From: Novosphingobium nitrogenifigens DSM 19370
GTDB lineage: Bacteria; Pseudomonadota; Alphaproteobacteria; Sphingomonadales; Sphingomonadaceae
Direction: 5' to 3'
Length of the DNA stretch: 64,000 nucleotides
Assembly (NCBI RefSeq): GCF_000192575.1
Contig: NZ_GL876933.1
Coordinates: 463,796 to 527,795, forward strand
Shown: positions 27,755 to 39,137 of the stretch, piece by piece
Numbering within the stretch: position 1 is the stretch's first letter
Layout of the letters: every line of letters begins with the position of its first letter
Notes under the pieces: model-generated
Databases searched by the model: none
The model's input: only the letters and a program-made list of their open reading frames with translations
What the model was told of the DNA's origin: nothing
Program-made: the position numbers and the translations under genes

Positions 27755-28894
27755 TCAGCCGCCGGCGGGAAACCCCGCGCCGGTGGGCCATCCGGGCGCG
27801 GCAAGGCCCATGACCTTGAACAGCGAACCCATCGCTTCGGGCGCGGCGAGGCGGTGCGCGGCGGCGCGGACCGCCTGCGCCTTGTCCGGCGCGGCGCGGC
27901 ACAAGGCCTCCATGCGGGGACCAAGGCCGAGCGAGATCAGGAATGCGCCCTGTTCGACGGTGCCGAGCCACCGGGCTCCTTCGGCTTCGACCACGGGGCG
28001 AAGGACCGAGAAGTCGACATGGGCGGTGAGGTCTGCTTCACCGGGGCATTCGAACGGATTGACCTTGGTGTGGGCGCGCAAGGCCTGAAGCGAGCTGCCA
28101 TAGGCGGGTTCCGCGCGGCCATAGTCGATGACGAGCGCGGCCCCGCCCTGCGTGGCAAGTCGCCGGGCGATTTCGCGCGTGACCGCAGCAGCAGCGGGCG
28201 AGGTTTCGAGAATCGCGCCTTCATGGGCAGAGGCAAGCTCGGCTGGGACGGCCGCATCCATCGGCTGCGTTCCGGCGATCGGAACCAGCCGGTCGCCTTC
28301 GATCCCGACCATGCGTTCGCGCCAGCCCGAGGCGGTCATGACCAGTTGCCGGATCGGCAGCGCATCGAGAAATTCGTTGGCGACGATCAGCAGCGGGCCG
28401 GTTTCGGGGAGCGAGGCAAGGTCGTCGTGCCAGTGAGCCTTCGGGAAATGGCTCTGCTGCACGGCGCGCAGGGCGGTGCTGCCTTCGACGAAATGGATTT
28501 CCGGGGAGAGGCCGAAGCGGCGCGCGGCGCCAAGGGCGTCGCGCGCCAGCGTGCCGCGTCCGGGACCCAGCTCGACATAGTGGATCGGGCCGGGGCGTCC
28601 GGCACGGTCCCACATGTCGGCCAGCCACAGTCCGATGAGTTCGCCGAACATCTGGCTGATTTCCGGGGCAGTGATGAAGTCGCCCGCGCTGCCGAGCGGA
28701 TCGCGGCTGTCGTAATAGCGCGCGTTCGATTCGGCCACGAATTGCGCCACGCTGATCGGGCCGGTCGCAGCGATCAGCCGGACGAAGCGGTCTTTGAGGC
28801 GCATGTCGGACGGAAGGCCCGGGGCAGTGTCGGTCATGGCCTTGTTCACCGGGGCTTTGTTCACCGGGGCCTCGTTCACTGGGCCCTCGTTCAT
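27755..28894 (-). CDS. MidA/NDUFAF7-family SAM-dependent methyltransferase
   Basis: A protein of about 379 residues. The AdoMet-binding motif is [16 protein letters not shown], preceded by [19 protein letters not shown], the signature of the family whose mitochondrial member NDUFAF7 methylates an Arg of complex I. Other typical parts are [20 protein letters not shown] and ALVIDYG. The ATG at 28894 overlaps the lgt stop by 4 bases. The N-terminus is an odd tandem repeat ([18 protein letters not shown]) absent from the family core, so the ATG at 28837 is a real alternative start. Co-expression with lgt is likely. Confidence 0.88.
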   Translation of the reverse strand: MNEGPVNEAPVNKAPVNKAMTDTAPGLPSDMRLKDRFVRLIAATGPISVAQFVAESNARYYDSRDPLGSAGDFITAPEISQMFGELIGLWLADMWDRAGRPGPIHYVELGPGRGTLARDALGAARRFGLSPEIHFVEGSTALRAVQQSHFPKAHWHDDLASLPETGPLLIVANEFLDALPIRQLVMTASGWRERMVGIEGDRLVPIAGTQPMDAAVPAELASAHEGAILETSPAAAAVTREIARRLATQGGAALVIDYGRAEPAYGSSLQALRAHTKVNPFECPGEADLTAHVDFSVLRPVVEAEGARWLGTVEQGAFLISLGLGPRMEALCRAAPDKAQAVRAAAHRLAAPEAMGSLFKVMGLAAPGWPTGAGFPAGG

Positions 28895-28903
28895 TGGGGC
28901 AGC
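28844..28903. repeat. 15-base tandem repeat, four copies
   Basis: Four consecutive 15-base units beginning GTTCA lie at 28844, 28859, 28874 and 28889, with the last two more diverged. They span the lgt/methyltransferase junction and encode the repeated N-terminus of the methyltransferase. Confidence 0.8.
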
Positions 28904-29877
28904 GATTGCACGGTGACGCCGACTTGCGGACGGCGCAGCGCACGCACGATCAGGAGGACGCCGATCGCGATCATCGGCACGGTCAGCCACTGGCCCATGG
29001 AAAGCCCCGTCGCATGGGCGAAATCCTCAAGCTGGGCATCGGGTTCGCGGAACCATTCGACGATGAAGCGGGCCATGCCATAACCGCAGGCGAAGGTGCC
29101 CATGAGCAGGCCCGGGCGCCAGCGCGCGCGTGTTTTCCAGAACAGTACGAACAGGATGGTGCCGAGGATGATCCCTTCGAGCCCGGCTTCGTAAAGCTGG
29201 CTGGGATGGCGGGCGACTGCGCCGCCGCCGGGAAAGACCATGGCCCAGGGCAGCGAGGGATCGGCTGCGCGGCCCCACAGTTCGCCGTTCACGAAATTGG
29301 CGCAGCGGCCCAGGAACAGGCCGATCGGGGCGCAAGGGGCGATGTAGTCACAGACCCGGAGGAAATCGAGGCGGTTGCGCCACGAGACAAAGGCAATGGC
29401 CAAGACCGTGCCGATGAGCCCGCCGTGAAAGCTCATGCCCCCCTGCCACAGTTTCAGCAGATCCTGCGGATGGGCGAAGAGTTCAGGCCCGTAGAAGATC
29501 GCGTAGCCCAGCCGTCCGCCCAGAATGATGCCGAGCGTCGCGTAGAAGAACAGGTCCTCGGCATGGCGCTGTGCAAGCGGGGCGCCGGGTTGGCGAATCA
29601 TCCGCGAAAGGTGCCAGTAGCCAAAGATGATCCCGACCAGATAAGCCAGCGAATACCATTTTATCGTAAAAAAGCCCAGATCCAACGCAATTGGGGACAA
29701 GCCTAGCTGTTCGAAATGGAGCGGGGCATGGGCCATCGTTGCCGAACCCGGGCCCGAGGGTGCCGCAGCGTCAACCATGGTCGCATGGGCAAGGGAGGCG
29801 AGCAGCGAACTGTGCGTATGCAGCATTTCGGTCGTCTGACCGGCGACCAGAGACGTTGCAACCCATAGTGACAGCAC
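28891..29877 (-). CDS. lgt: Prolipoprotein diacylglyceryl transferase
   Basis: Transfers diacylglycerol to the lipobox Cys of prolipoproteins in the inner membrane. Conserved parts are [20 protein letters not shown] (catalytic His region), the Lgt signature [18 protein letters not shown], and [14 protein letters not shown], plus about seven membrane helices. The frame is 328 residues from a GTG at 29877 that has a perfect AAGGAG eight bases upstream. Internal ATGs at 29778 and 29736 would give the more usual 280-295 residues but lack a ribosome site. Either the protein carries an unusual N-terminal extension or the initiation region is regulatory. Confidence 0.94.
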   Translation of the reverse strand: MLSLWVATSLVAGQTTEMLHTHSSLLASLAHATMVDAAAPSGPGSATMAHAPLHFEQLGLSPIALDLGFFTIKWYSLAYLVGIIFGYWHLSRMIRQPGAPLAQRHAEDLFFYATLGIILGGRLGYAIFYGPELFAHPQDLLKLWQGGMSFHGGLIGTVLAIAFVSWRNRLDFLRVCDYIAPCAPIGLFLGRCANFVNGELWGRAADPSLPWAMVFPGGGAVARHPSQLYEAGLEGIILGTILFVLFWKTRARWRPGLLMGTFACGYGMARFIVEWFREPDAQLEDFAHATGLSMGQWLTVPMIAIGVLLIVRALRRPQVGVTVQSLPQ

Positions 29878-30057
29878 TGCGCGAACTCCTTAAAAGTTTC
29901 GAATCGGGACCTTTCCTTGCGCCAGACCCCGCTTCGCGAGCGGCCTTCTGGCACAGCGATCGGGTCCTGTGAAAGACGAATAAACGAGGATCGTTCCCGC
30001 ATCGGCGCACGGCGACCGTTCGGGCAATGCGATCCCGGATGGAGAGTGGTGCCAACG

Positions 30058-31767
<1,710 letters not shown>

Positions 31768-31787
31768 TCCTGGGGTAAGAGGGGGGC

Positions 31788-34538
31788 ATGATACAGCCCC
31801 GGATCCCCAACCAGCGCGCCATCATCGACCGTCGTCAGCTTGCCGACGCCATTGCCGCCGCCGTTGCCGAAAACGGCGCAAAGGCACGTCCGGCGGTGGT
31901 CGAACTCCTGCGTCAAAGTCTCGCGTCGGGCCGTGCGGAACTGGCCCGGCGGCTTGCCCTGCATCCCTCGCACGGGACCGAATGCGCGCAGGGCCATTCG
32001 TTCCTGATGGACCAGCTCGTCCGGGTGATTCACGATCACATCGTCACCCACGTCTATCGCGCCAGCAACCGTTCGACCGGCGAACGCATCGCGGTGCTGG
32101 CGGTCGGCGGATACGGGCGCGGCGAAATGGCGCCGCAGTCGGACGTCGACATCGCCTTTGTCACCCCGATCAAGCCGACGTCGTGGTGTGAGCAGGTGAT
32201 CGAGGCGATTCTCTATTTTCTGTGGGACCTTGGGCTCAAGGTCGGCCATTCCAGCCGTTCGCTCGACGAACTCGTCCGCATGGCGAAATCGGACCTCACC
32301 ATCCGCACCGCCTTGCTCGAAGGGCGCTATGTCTGGGGCGACCGCGGGATCTATGAGGAAGCCTCACGCCGGTTCTGGGTCGATGTCGCGGCCGGGACGG
32401 AGCGGCAGTTCGTCGCCGAAAAGCTCGCCGAACGCAACGAGCGGCACAAGCGGCTGGGCGACAGCCGCTATGTCGTCGAACCCAATGTGAAAGAGGGCAA
32501 GGGCGGTTTGCGCGACCTCCACACGCTCTATTGGATCGGCAAGTACATCCACAAGGTCCGCGTCCCTTCCGAACTGGTCAATGTTGGGCTGCTGACGGCG
32601 CAGGAATATCGCGCGTTCCGCCGCGCGGAGAACTTCTTCTGGGCGGTGCGGTGCCATTTGCACCTCATCACCAAGCGTCCCGAGGATCGCCTGACTTTCG
32701 ATCTTCAGCGCGAGGTGGCGCTGCGCATGAATTTTGCCGATCGTCCGGGCAAGAGTGCGGTCGAGCGGTTCATGCAGCTCTTCTTCCTCCACGCCAAGCA
32801 GGTCGGCTCGCTGACCGGGGTCTTCCTTGCCCAGCTTGACGAGCAGTGGGCGGCGCAGAAGATGGGCTTTTTCGCCAAGCTGCGCGCCCGCAAGCTGCGC
32901 AAGCGCAAGATTGCGGGCTTTTCGGTCGTTGCGGACAAGATTGCGGCGAGCGGAGACGATTTCTTTGCGCAAGACCCCGTGCGCCTGATCGAACTGTTTG
33001 CAGTGGCCGATCGCGAGGGGATGGAAATCCATCCCGAGACCATGCGCCAGGCCCATCGCGATGCCGGGCTGATTGATGCCGCCGTGCGCAAGGACCCGCG
33101 CGCCAACCAGTTGTTCATGGACATCCTGACCAGCCACAACGATCCGGAAACGGTCCTGCGCTGGATGAGCGAAGCAGGGGTATTCGGGCGCTTCATTCCC
33201 GATTTCGCCCGCGTCATCGCGCAGATGCAGTTCGACATGTACCACCACTACACGGTCGATGAGCACACCATTCGCGCGATCGGCCTGCTCGCCCGGTTCG
33301 AAAAGGGCGAGGAAAAGGAGCAGCATCCGCTCGCCACCGAAATCATTGCCAAGGTCGCCTCGCGTCGCGTGCTCTATGTCGCGACGATGTTGCACGACAT
33401 TGCCAAGGGACGGCGTGGGGACCATTCGATCCTGGGCGCGGAAGTGGCGATGAAACTGTGTCCGCGCCTGGGATTGAGTCCGGCGGAAACCGAAATGGTC
33501 GCTTGGCTGGTGCGCTGGCACCTGATGATGAGCGCGACCGCGTTCAAGCGTGACCTCACCGACTACCGGACGATCGCGACATTTGCCGGGCAAGTGCAAA
33601 GCGTCGAGCGCCTGCGCCTGCTGTTCCTGTTGACCGTGGTCGATATTCGCGCGGTCGGGCCGGGCATCTGGAATTCGTGGAAGCGGCAGCTGCTGGGCGA
33701 TCTTTATACCGCCACGCATGAAATGCTCCGTCTCGGCCACAAGCAGCATGGCCGGGTCGAGCGCATTGCCGCCAAGAAGAAGGCGGTCGCCGAAATCCTC
33801 AAGGAACGCGACGCGCTGATCGGCACGGTCGGGCGCCAACTCGGCGATTCGTACTGGATCGCCGAGCCCGAGGACATCATCGCGATGAATCTCCAGCAAC
33901 TCGACATGGCACTCGACGAGCCCTTGTCGGTCGAGGCACGCTATTACCCTGCGCGCGGCGCCACGCTGGTGACGGTGATTGCGGCGGACCATCCGGGGCT
34001 GTTCTACCGCATTGCCGGGGGTATCCATCTGGCGGGCGGTAACATCATCGACGCGCGCATCCACACCACGCGCGCGGGCGTCGCGCTCGACAACTTCCTT
34101 GTGCAGGACCCGCTCGGGCGCCCGCTCAACGAAGAGAACCAGATCAAGCGGCTCAAGGTCGCGATTGCCGACGCGCTTGCCAACAAGGTGAAGTTGCAGC
34201 CCCAGCTCGCCGCACGACCGCTGGCCCGGCCACGTGCCGAAGCGTTCGAGATCCACCCCATCGTCATTTTCGACAACAAGGCATCGGATCGCTTCACCGT
34301 GATCGAGGTCGGCGCGCTCGATCGCCCGGCCCTGCTCAGCAGCCTTGCCCGTGCCTTGTTCGAAGCGCGGCTGATCGTCTATTCCGCCCATATCGCGACT
34401 TATGGCGAGCGCGCGGTCGACACGTTCTATGTGACGGACATCCTTGGCGAAAAGATCACGTCGGAAAGCCGCCTGCGCTCGATCGAACGGCGTTTGATCG
34501 AAGGCGCGCAGAACCGCCGCAGCAAGGTCGCGGCATGA
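31788..34538 (+). CDS. glnD: PII uridylyltransferase / uridylyl-removing enzyme
   Basis: Senses glutamine and uridylylates or deuridylylates PII proteins. It is 916 residues, the usual size. The nucleotidyltransferase site is GGYGRGEM at residues 107-114 with SDVD at 118-121. The HD domain for uridylyl removal is visible around YHHYTVDEHTIRAI and MLHDIAKGRRGDHS. Two C-terminal ACT domains follow (VTVIAADHPGLFYRIAGGIH and FTVIEVGALDRPALLSSLARALFEARL). Its substrate PII gene lies at 53,034 in this window, together with an ammonium channel. It starts 20 bases after the ligase gene. Confidence 0.97.
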   Translation: MIQPRIPNQRAIIDRRQLADAIAAAVAENGAKARPAVVELLRQSLASGRAELARRLALHPSHGTECAQGHSFLMDQLVRVIHDHIVTHVYRASNRSTGERIAVLAVGGYGRGEMAPQSDVDIAFVTPIKPTSWCEQVIEAILYFLWDLGLKVGHSSRSLDELVRMAKSDLTIRTALLEGRYVWGDRGIYEEASRRFWVDVAAGTERQFVAEKLAERNERHKRLGDSRYVVEPNVKEGKGGLRDLHTLYWIGKYIHKVRVPSELVNVGLLTAQEYRAFRRAENFFWAVRCHLHLITKRPEDRLTFDLQREVALRMNFADRPGKSAVERFMQLFFLHAKQVGSLTGVFLAQLDEQWAAQKMGFFAKLRARKLRKRKIAGFSVVADKIAASGDDFFAQDPVRLIELFAVADREGMEIHPETMRQAHRDAGLIDAAVRKDPRANQLFMDILTSHNDPETVLRWMSEAGVFGRFIPDFARVIAQMQFDMYHHYTVDEHTIRAIGLLARFEKGEEKEQHPLATEIIAKVASRRVLYVATMLHDIAKGRRGDHSILGAEVAMKLCPRLGLSPAETEMVAWLVRWHLMMSATAFKRDLTDYRTIATFAGQVQSVERLRLLFLLTVVDIRAVGPGIWNSWKRQLLGDLYTATHEMLRLGHKQHGRVERIAAKKKAVAEILKERDALIGTVGRQLGDSYWIAEPEDIIAMNLQQLDMALDEPLSVEARYYPARGATLVTVIAADHPGLFYRIAGGIHLAGGNIIDARIHTTRAGVALDNFLVQDPLGRPLNEENQIKRLKVAIADALANKVKLQPQLAARPLARPRAEAFEIHPIVIFDNKASDRFTVIEVGALDRPALLSSLARALFEARLIVYSAHIATYGERAVDTFYVTDILGEKITSESRLRSIERRLIEGAQNRRSKVAA

Positions 34539-34596
34539 TCGGGGCATGTGCCTTCGACATGCTTCCCTTCCCGTGCGCGGGGGGTATCATGGGGGC

Positions 34597-35157
34597 ATGA
34601 CCGAAGCTCGTTACCTTGCCGGCAACATCCTGCTGGCGATGCCCGGAATGGGCGATCCGCGATTTGCCCATGCCGTGATCGCCATGTGTGTCCATGACGA
34701 AAACGGGGCACTCGGCATCGGTATCGGTGCGCTTCACAGCGGCGTCAGCCTGCACGGACTGCTGACGGATGTGGGGATCGAGATCGGGGTGGCGCCCGAT
34801 GTGCCCATTCACGTAGGCGGTCCGGTCGAGCCCCAGCGCGGCTTCGTCCTGCACAGCACTGATTGGGAAGAGCCCGGATCGCTGCCGGTTTCGGACCAGT
34901 GGAGCCTCAGTGCCTCGCTCGACATCCTGCGTGCGATTGCCGAAGGTGCCGGGCCTGCGCACTGGCTCGTCTCGCTCGGCTATGCCGGATGGGGCGAAGG
35001 CCAGCTCGAAAGTGAAATGCGCCAGCACGGCTGGTACGCGGCGCAGGGGCGGGCCTCGATCCTGTTCGATACGCCCGCCGAATCGCGCTGGCACGCGACG
35101 TGGCGTGCCGAGGGGATCGACCCCTCGCACCTCGTCGCCGCGACGGGCCGCGCCTGA
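34597..35157 (+). CDS. YqgE/AlgH family protein
   Basis: A 186-residue cytoplasmic protein of the YqgE/AlgH (DUF179) family. It opens YLAGNILLAMPGMGDPRFAHAVIAMCVHDENGALGI, the family signature, followed by VPIHVGGPVEPQRGFVLHSTD and LGYAGWGEGQLESEM. I chose the ATG at 34597, which gives the standard N-terminus; the open frame extends 17 codons upstream without family sequence. Its role is not settled: AlgH affects alginate control in Pseudomonas, but the family is much wider. It lies 58 bases after glnD. Confidence 0.92.
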   Translation: MTEARYLAGNILLAMPGMGDPRFAHAVIAMCVHDENGALGIGIGALHSGVSLHGLLTDVGIEIGVAPDVPIHVGGPVEPQRGFVLHSTDWEEPGSLPVSDQWSLSASLDILRAIAEGAGPAHWLVSLGYAGWGEGQLESEMRQHGWYAAQGRASILFDTPAESRWHATWRAEGIDPSHLVAATGRA

Positions 35158-35194
35158 CGATCAGGCCCGTTTGGCGATCAGGCCCGTTTGAAGG

Positions 35195-36532
35195 TCAGGC
35201 AGCACCCGCGCGCAGACGGGCGACGCTTTCGTCCTGTCCGATGAGCGGGAGCAGCGCCTTCATGTCCGGGCCATGGTCCATGCCGGTCAGCGCCTGACGC
35301 AGCGGCAGGAACAGGGCCTTGCCCTTGCGGCCGGTCGCATCCTTGAGTGCGGTGGTCAGCGCGCTCCAGGGATCGGCGCTCCAGTCGAGCGTGGCGGCAA
35401 CACCGGCGGCTTCGTCAAGGAAGGCTTGCGTTTCGGCATCTGCGACGGGCGCTGTGACCGGACCGGTCACGACTTGCCACCATTCGGCGGCCTGTGCGAC
35501 GCGCGACAGGTTGGGGCGGATCGCTTCCCACGCAGTTTCGGTCATGCCCTCGGGCAGGCGGTCGGCGACGCGCGCGAACGGCAGGCGGTGGATCACCGCG
35601 ACATTGACGCGATCGAGTTCGGCTTCGTCGAAACGGGCCGGTGCGCGGCCGAAGCGCGACAAGTCGAACGTCGCGGCAAGATCATCGGCATCGAGCGCCG
35701 GATCGACCGGGTCGGACGTGCCGAGGCGCGCCAGCAGGGCAATGATCGCTTCGGGTTCGATCCCGCTTTCGCGCAAGTCGGCGACACCGAGAGCGCCGAG
35801 CCGCTTCGAGAGCTTGCCTTCGCTGCCGGTCAGGAGAGCCGCATGGGCAAAGCGCGGCGGCTGGGCGCCAAGTGCGGTGAACATCTGCACTTGCGTGGCG
35901 GTGTTGGACACATGGTCCTCTCCGCGCAGGACATCGGTGACGCCCATGTCGATGTCGTCGATGACGCTCGGCAGCATATAGAGCCACGATCCGTCGGCGC
36001 GGCGAACCACGGGGTCCGACATCTGGCGCGGGTCGAAATGAGCCGCGCCGCGCACGCCGTCCTGCCACGCGATCGGGCTGTCGTGGTCGAGCAGGAAGCG
36101 CCAGTGTGGGTGTTCGCCCGCAGCCGCCCGCTCGGCATGGTCGGCTTCGGTCAGGGACAGGGCGGAGCGGTCGTAGATCGGCGGCAATCCGCGCGAGAGC
36201 AGGATCTTGCGCTTGAGATCGAGTTCCTGCTGCGTTTCATAGCAGCGATAGACGCGTCCCGCCGCGATCAGGCGTTCGAACGCGGCTTCATAGATTGCGA
36301 AGCGGGCCGACTGGCGTTCCTCGGCATCGTAATCGAGCCCGAGCCAGGCGAGATCGGCGTGGATCGCCTCGACATGCTCTTCCCGGCTGCGCTCGGCATC
36401 GGTGTCGTCGATGCGCAGAAGGAAACGCCCGCCCTGCCGCTTGGCCAAAAGCCAGTTGTGGAGCGCGGTGCGGATGTTGCCGACATGAAGGCGGCCGGTC
36501 GGGGACGGAGCGAAGCGGGTGACGACAGTCAT
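35195..36532 (-). CDS. gltX: Glutamate--tRNA ligase
   Basis: Charges tRNA-Glu (possibly also tRNA-Gln, for later amidation) with glutamate. It is 445 residues, a normal size for the shorter alphaproteobacterial form. The class I signature is FAPSPTGRLHVGNIRTALHNWLLAK (HIGH variant HVGN) and the KMSKS loop is KLSKRLG. The Rossmann fold and DIDMGVTDVLRGEDHVSNTA are typical. Sphingomonads often have two gltX genes, and which one this is cannot be told here. It stands alone, convergent with the YqgE gene. Confidence 0.94.
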   Translation of the reverse strand: MTVVTRFAPSPTGRLHVGNIRTALHNWLLAKRQGGRFLLRIDDTDAERSREEHVEAIHADLAWLGLDYDAEERQSARFAIYEAAFERLIAAGRVYRCYETQQELDLKRKILLSRGLPPIYDRSALSLTEADHAERAAAGEHPHWRFLLDHDSPIAWQDGVRGAAHFDPRQMSDPVVRRADGSWLYMLPSVIDDIDMGVTDVLRGEDHVSNTATQVQMFTALGAQPPRFAHAALLTGSEGKLSKRLGALGVADLRESGIEPEAIIALLARLGTSDPVDPALDADDLAATFDLSRFGRAPARFDEAELDRVNVAVIHRLPFARVADRLPEGMTETAWEAIRPNLSRVAQAAEWWQVVTGPVTAPVADAETQAFLDEAAGVAATLDWSADPWSALTTALKDATGRKGKALFLPLRQALTGMDHGPDMKALLPLIGQDESVARLRAGAA

Positions 36533-36568
36533 GCCCGTCCTATAGCGACTGGGGAGGGCGATACCAGT

Positions 36569-37078
36569 TCAAGGTTGGGGTGCTTTCCCCCGTCGGGAAG
36601 GCACCGTGGCGTGGGCCCATGCCGGAAGGAGGGCGACGGCGTGGACGGTGGCATTGTAGAGCCCGTCGTGGCGGTCGGCGCGGACGAAACCGTCGACGGC
36701 GGCTGAAAAGCCGTCCCGGTCGCCCGAACGCGCGGCGCGGGACAGGGCGACGAGCGTCGCTTCATCGGGCGTGAGCGCGCGGCAACAGGGGCGATTGACT
36801 GTGAAGCGTTCGGGCCAGCAGCGCAGCACCGTGCGCACGAAACCGTCGATGGCGCCAGCCGTTTCGACATTGCGATAGCGGCGGGCAAGGTCGGGAACCG
36901 GATCGCGCCCGGCATGGCGGAAAATCGCACAGACCCGCATGGCCATGACCATCTCGAGGCTGACGAGCGAGAGCGCGCGGATGTCGGCGGGACGGGATAG
37001 CGCGGCGATAGTCGCCTGGGCGGTCGCGATCGCGTCGGGAGAAGGGATCGTGCGGGGAGTGCGGTCGGGGGTCTGCAT
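36569..37078 (-). CDS. Small protein of unknown function behind a Fur-type promoter
   Basis: A 169-residue protein without signal peptide. It starts with a low-complexity Pro/Thr segment (MQTPDRTPRTIPSPDA), then helices (IRALSLVSLEMVMAMRVCAIFRHAG) and a central VNRPCCRALTPDEATLVALSRAA with a CC pair. That CC-x-LTPDEATL segment reminds me of DUF6628-type proteins of sphingomonads, but I am not sure of that. AAGGAG lies 7 bases before the ATG. The promoter region holds two near-identical iron-box-like sequences facing each other, so the gene is probably induced in iron limitation. Its job is unknown. Confidence 0.65.
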   Translation of the reverse strand: MQTPDRTPRTIPSPDAIATAQATIAALSRPADIRALSLVSLEMVMAMRVCAIFRHAGRDPVPDLARRYRNVETAGAIDGFVRTVLRCWPERFTVNRPCCRALTPDEATLVALSRAARSGDRDGFSAAVDGFVRADRHDGLYNATVHAVALLPAWAHATVPSRRGKAPQP

Positions 37079-37089
37079 CGGCGATCTCC

Positions 37090-37155
37090 TTATTGAGAAT
37101 GGTTCGCAGGCTAGGGCGCTTCGTGCGCCCCGTCAATGCGAATCATTCTCAATAA
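37090..37155 (-). promoter_or_regulatory. Promoter flanked by paired Fur-box-like inverted repeats
   Basis: Arms at 37090-37108 and 37137-37155 match in inverted orientation at 18 of 19 positions (TTATTGAGAATGATTCGCA type), resembling Fur/iron-box half-sequences. Between them, on the minus strand, lie TTGACG (-35) and TAGCCT (-10) separated by exactly 17 bases; the spacer is itself a GGGCGC/GCGCCC palindrome. The promoter points to the 169-residue gene. A repressor dimer on each arm would cover the promoter. Confidence 0.72.
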
Positions 37156-37192
37156 TAGATGCCGGCCAATCCCGCCTGTTTAGGCCCTCGGT

Positions 37193-38860
37193 TCAGGCCG
37201 TGCGGAAGGCGTGGGTGATCGGATAGCGCCGGTCGCGGCCGAAATTGCGCATGCCCAGCTTCACGCCCGGAGGCGCCTGCCGCCGCTTGTATTCGGCAAT
37301 GTGCAAAAGCCGTTCGATGCGTTCGACGGTCGCGCGGTCATAGCCCTCGGCAACGATCTGATCGACGCTGCGTTCCTGTTCGACCAGATCCATGAGGATC
37401 GCGTCGAGCACCGGATAATCGGGCAGAGAATCCGAATCCTTCTGATCCGGGCGCAGTTCCGCGCTCGGCGGCTTGGTCAGGATGCGTTCGGGCATCACCG
37501 GGCCGTCGGGGCCGAGCCCGATCTTGGGCCTTGCGCGGTTGCGCCATTCGGAAATGGCAAAGACGGTGGTCTTGTAGGCGTCCTTGAGCGGGTTGTAGCC
37601 GCCGTTCATGTCGCCGTAGATCGTGGCATAGCCCACGCTCATCTCGCTCTTGTTGCCGGTGGTCAGCAGCATCGGCCCGAACTTGTTGGAAAGCGCCATC
37701 AGCGTCGTCCCGCGAATGCGCGACTGCAGGTTTTCCTCGGTCAGGTCGGGCTTGCGGTCGGCAAAGACCGGGGCAAGCATTTCGGCAAAGCCATCGACGG
37801 CCGGTTCGATCGGGATGGTGTCGAGCCGGACGCCCAGCATCCGCGCGCAGCCTTCGGCATCGTCGAGGCTTTCCTGGCTGGTGTACCGGCTGGGCAGCAT
37901 GACGCACCACACCCGTTCGGGGCCGAGCGCATCGACGGCGATGGCGGCGGTGATCGCCGAATCGATCCCGCCCGACAGGCCGAGCACCACGCCGGGGAAG
38001 CGGTTCTTGTTCACATAGTCGCGCAGGGCCAGAACCATGGCGCAATAGATGTCTTCGGGGTGTTCGGTCGGTTCGTGGACATCGCCTGCCTGACAGCGCC
38101 AGCGGTGGCCGTTGCCCACTTTCACCCGGTTCCATTCGGTGTGGATCACCGCCTCTTCCCAATCGGGTGCCTGGATCCACAGCGCGCCTTCGGGGCCGAC
38201 GACAAAGCTCGCGCCGTCGAACACGATCTCGTCCTGCCCGCCGACGCGGTTGAGATAGGCCAGCGGAATGCCGGTATCGATCGCGCGACGCTTGGCAACG
38301 CCGTCGATGCGCAGCACGTCCTTGTCGATTTCATAGGGGCTGCCGTTGACGCAGATGAAGATTTCCGCGCCCAGCTGCGCGAGATGGCGGCACACGTCCG
38401 GGTGCCAGATGTCCTCGCAGATCGGCAGGCCGAGCATTGCCCCCTTGAACAGGACCGGTTCGGGCAGCGGGCCGGGCAGGAAATAGCGCTTTTCATCGAA
38501 CGTGCCGTAATTGGGCAGCTCGTACTTGAACCGCACCGCCGCGATGCGGCCGCCTTCGAGCAGGGCGACACCGTTGTGCAGCGCGCCGTCGCGGACGAAC
38601 ACGCTGCCGACCAGCAGCGCGGGGCCGCCGTCTGCGGTCAGTTTCGCCAGTTCCTGCATCTCGTGCGCGGCGCGCTCGATCAGGGCAGGCTTCTGGATCA
38701 GGTCCTCGGGCGGATAGCCGATGAGATGCATTTCGGGAAAGACGATGAGGTCGCTGTGCATCGCTGCCGCGCGCACCTTGCGCACCGATTCCGCATTCGC
38801 GGCAAGATCGCCGACATTCTGGTTGAGCTGGGCAAGCGTGATGATCAGTTTGTCAGCCAT
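37193..38860 (-). CDS. nadE: Glutamine-dependent NAD+ synthetase
   Basis: Amidates deamido-NAD to NAD+ with glutamine as nitrogen donor. It is 555 residues from the ATG at 38860 (MADKLIITLAQLNQNVGDL). The N-terminal glutaminase (nitrilase-like) domain covers about residues 1-270, with Glu in FPEMHLIGYPPEDL, Lys in RFKYELPNYGTFDEKRYF and Cys in GLPICEDIWHPDV. The C-terminal synthetase domain has the P-loop VLGLSGGIDSAITAAIAVDALG. An upstream frame extension of 19 codons carries nothing of the family. It is divergent from prs, so NAD and PRPP genes share an intergenic region. Confidence 0.96.
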   Translation of the reverse strand: MADKLIITLAQLNQNVGDLAANAESVRKVRAAAMHSDLIVFPEMHLIGYPPEDLIQKPALIERAAHEMQELAKLTADGGPALLVGSVFVRDGALHNGVALLEGGRIAAVRFKYELPNYGTFDEKRYFLPGPLPEPVLFKGAMLGLPICEDIWHPDVCRHLAQLGAEIFICVNGSPYEIDKDVLRIDGVAKRRAIDTGIPLAYLNRVGGQDEIVFDGASFVVGPEGALWIQAPDWEEAVIHTEWNRVKVGNGHRWRCQAGDVHEPTEHPEDIYCAMVLALRDYVNKNRFPGVVLGLSGGIDSAITAAIAVDALGPERVWCVMLPSRYTSQESLDDAEGCARMLGVRLDTIPIEPAVDGFAEMLAPVFADRKPDLTEENLQSRIRGTTLMALSNKFGPMLLTTGNKSEMSVGYATIYGDMNGGYNPLKDAYKTTVFAISEWRNRARPKIGLGPDGPVMPERILTKPPSAELRPDQKDSDSLPDYPVLDAILMDLVEQERSVDQIVAEGYDRATVERIERLLHIAEYKRRQAPPGVKLGMRNFGRDRRYPITHAFRTA

Positions 38861-39137
38861 ATCAATTTCAGGTCCGGTTTGGCGTTCGCGCCGGACCCTA
38901 GGCGGCATGGGGGCCATTCGTCAAAGACTGTCCACGGGGGTGGTGCCCGGACGGGACATGTCCACATCGACGATGGTCTGCAAAAGTTGCAAAGCTGTCG
39001 CCATAAGCTAAGGCGCCGCGCAGGAACTCGGCGGCCCGACTCGCGCGTGCGAGACTTGTCAACGGCCGACCATGATTGCTGTTGGACCGTCCGGGACAGG
39101 ACGGCGGAACGATCGTCAGGAAGGACTAGAGCACGTC

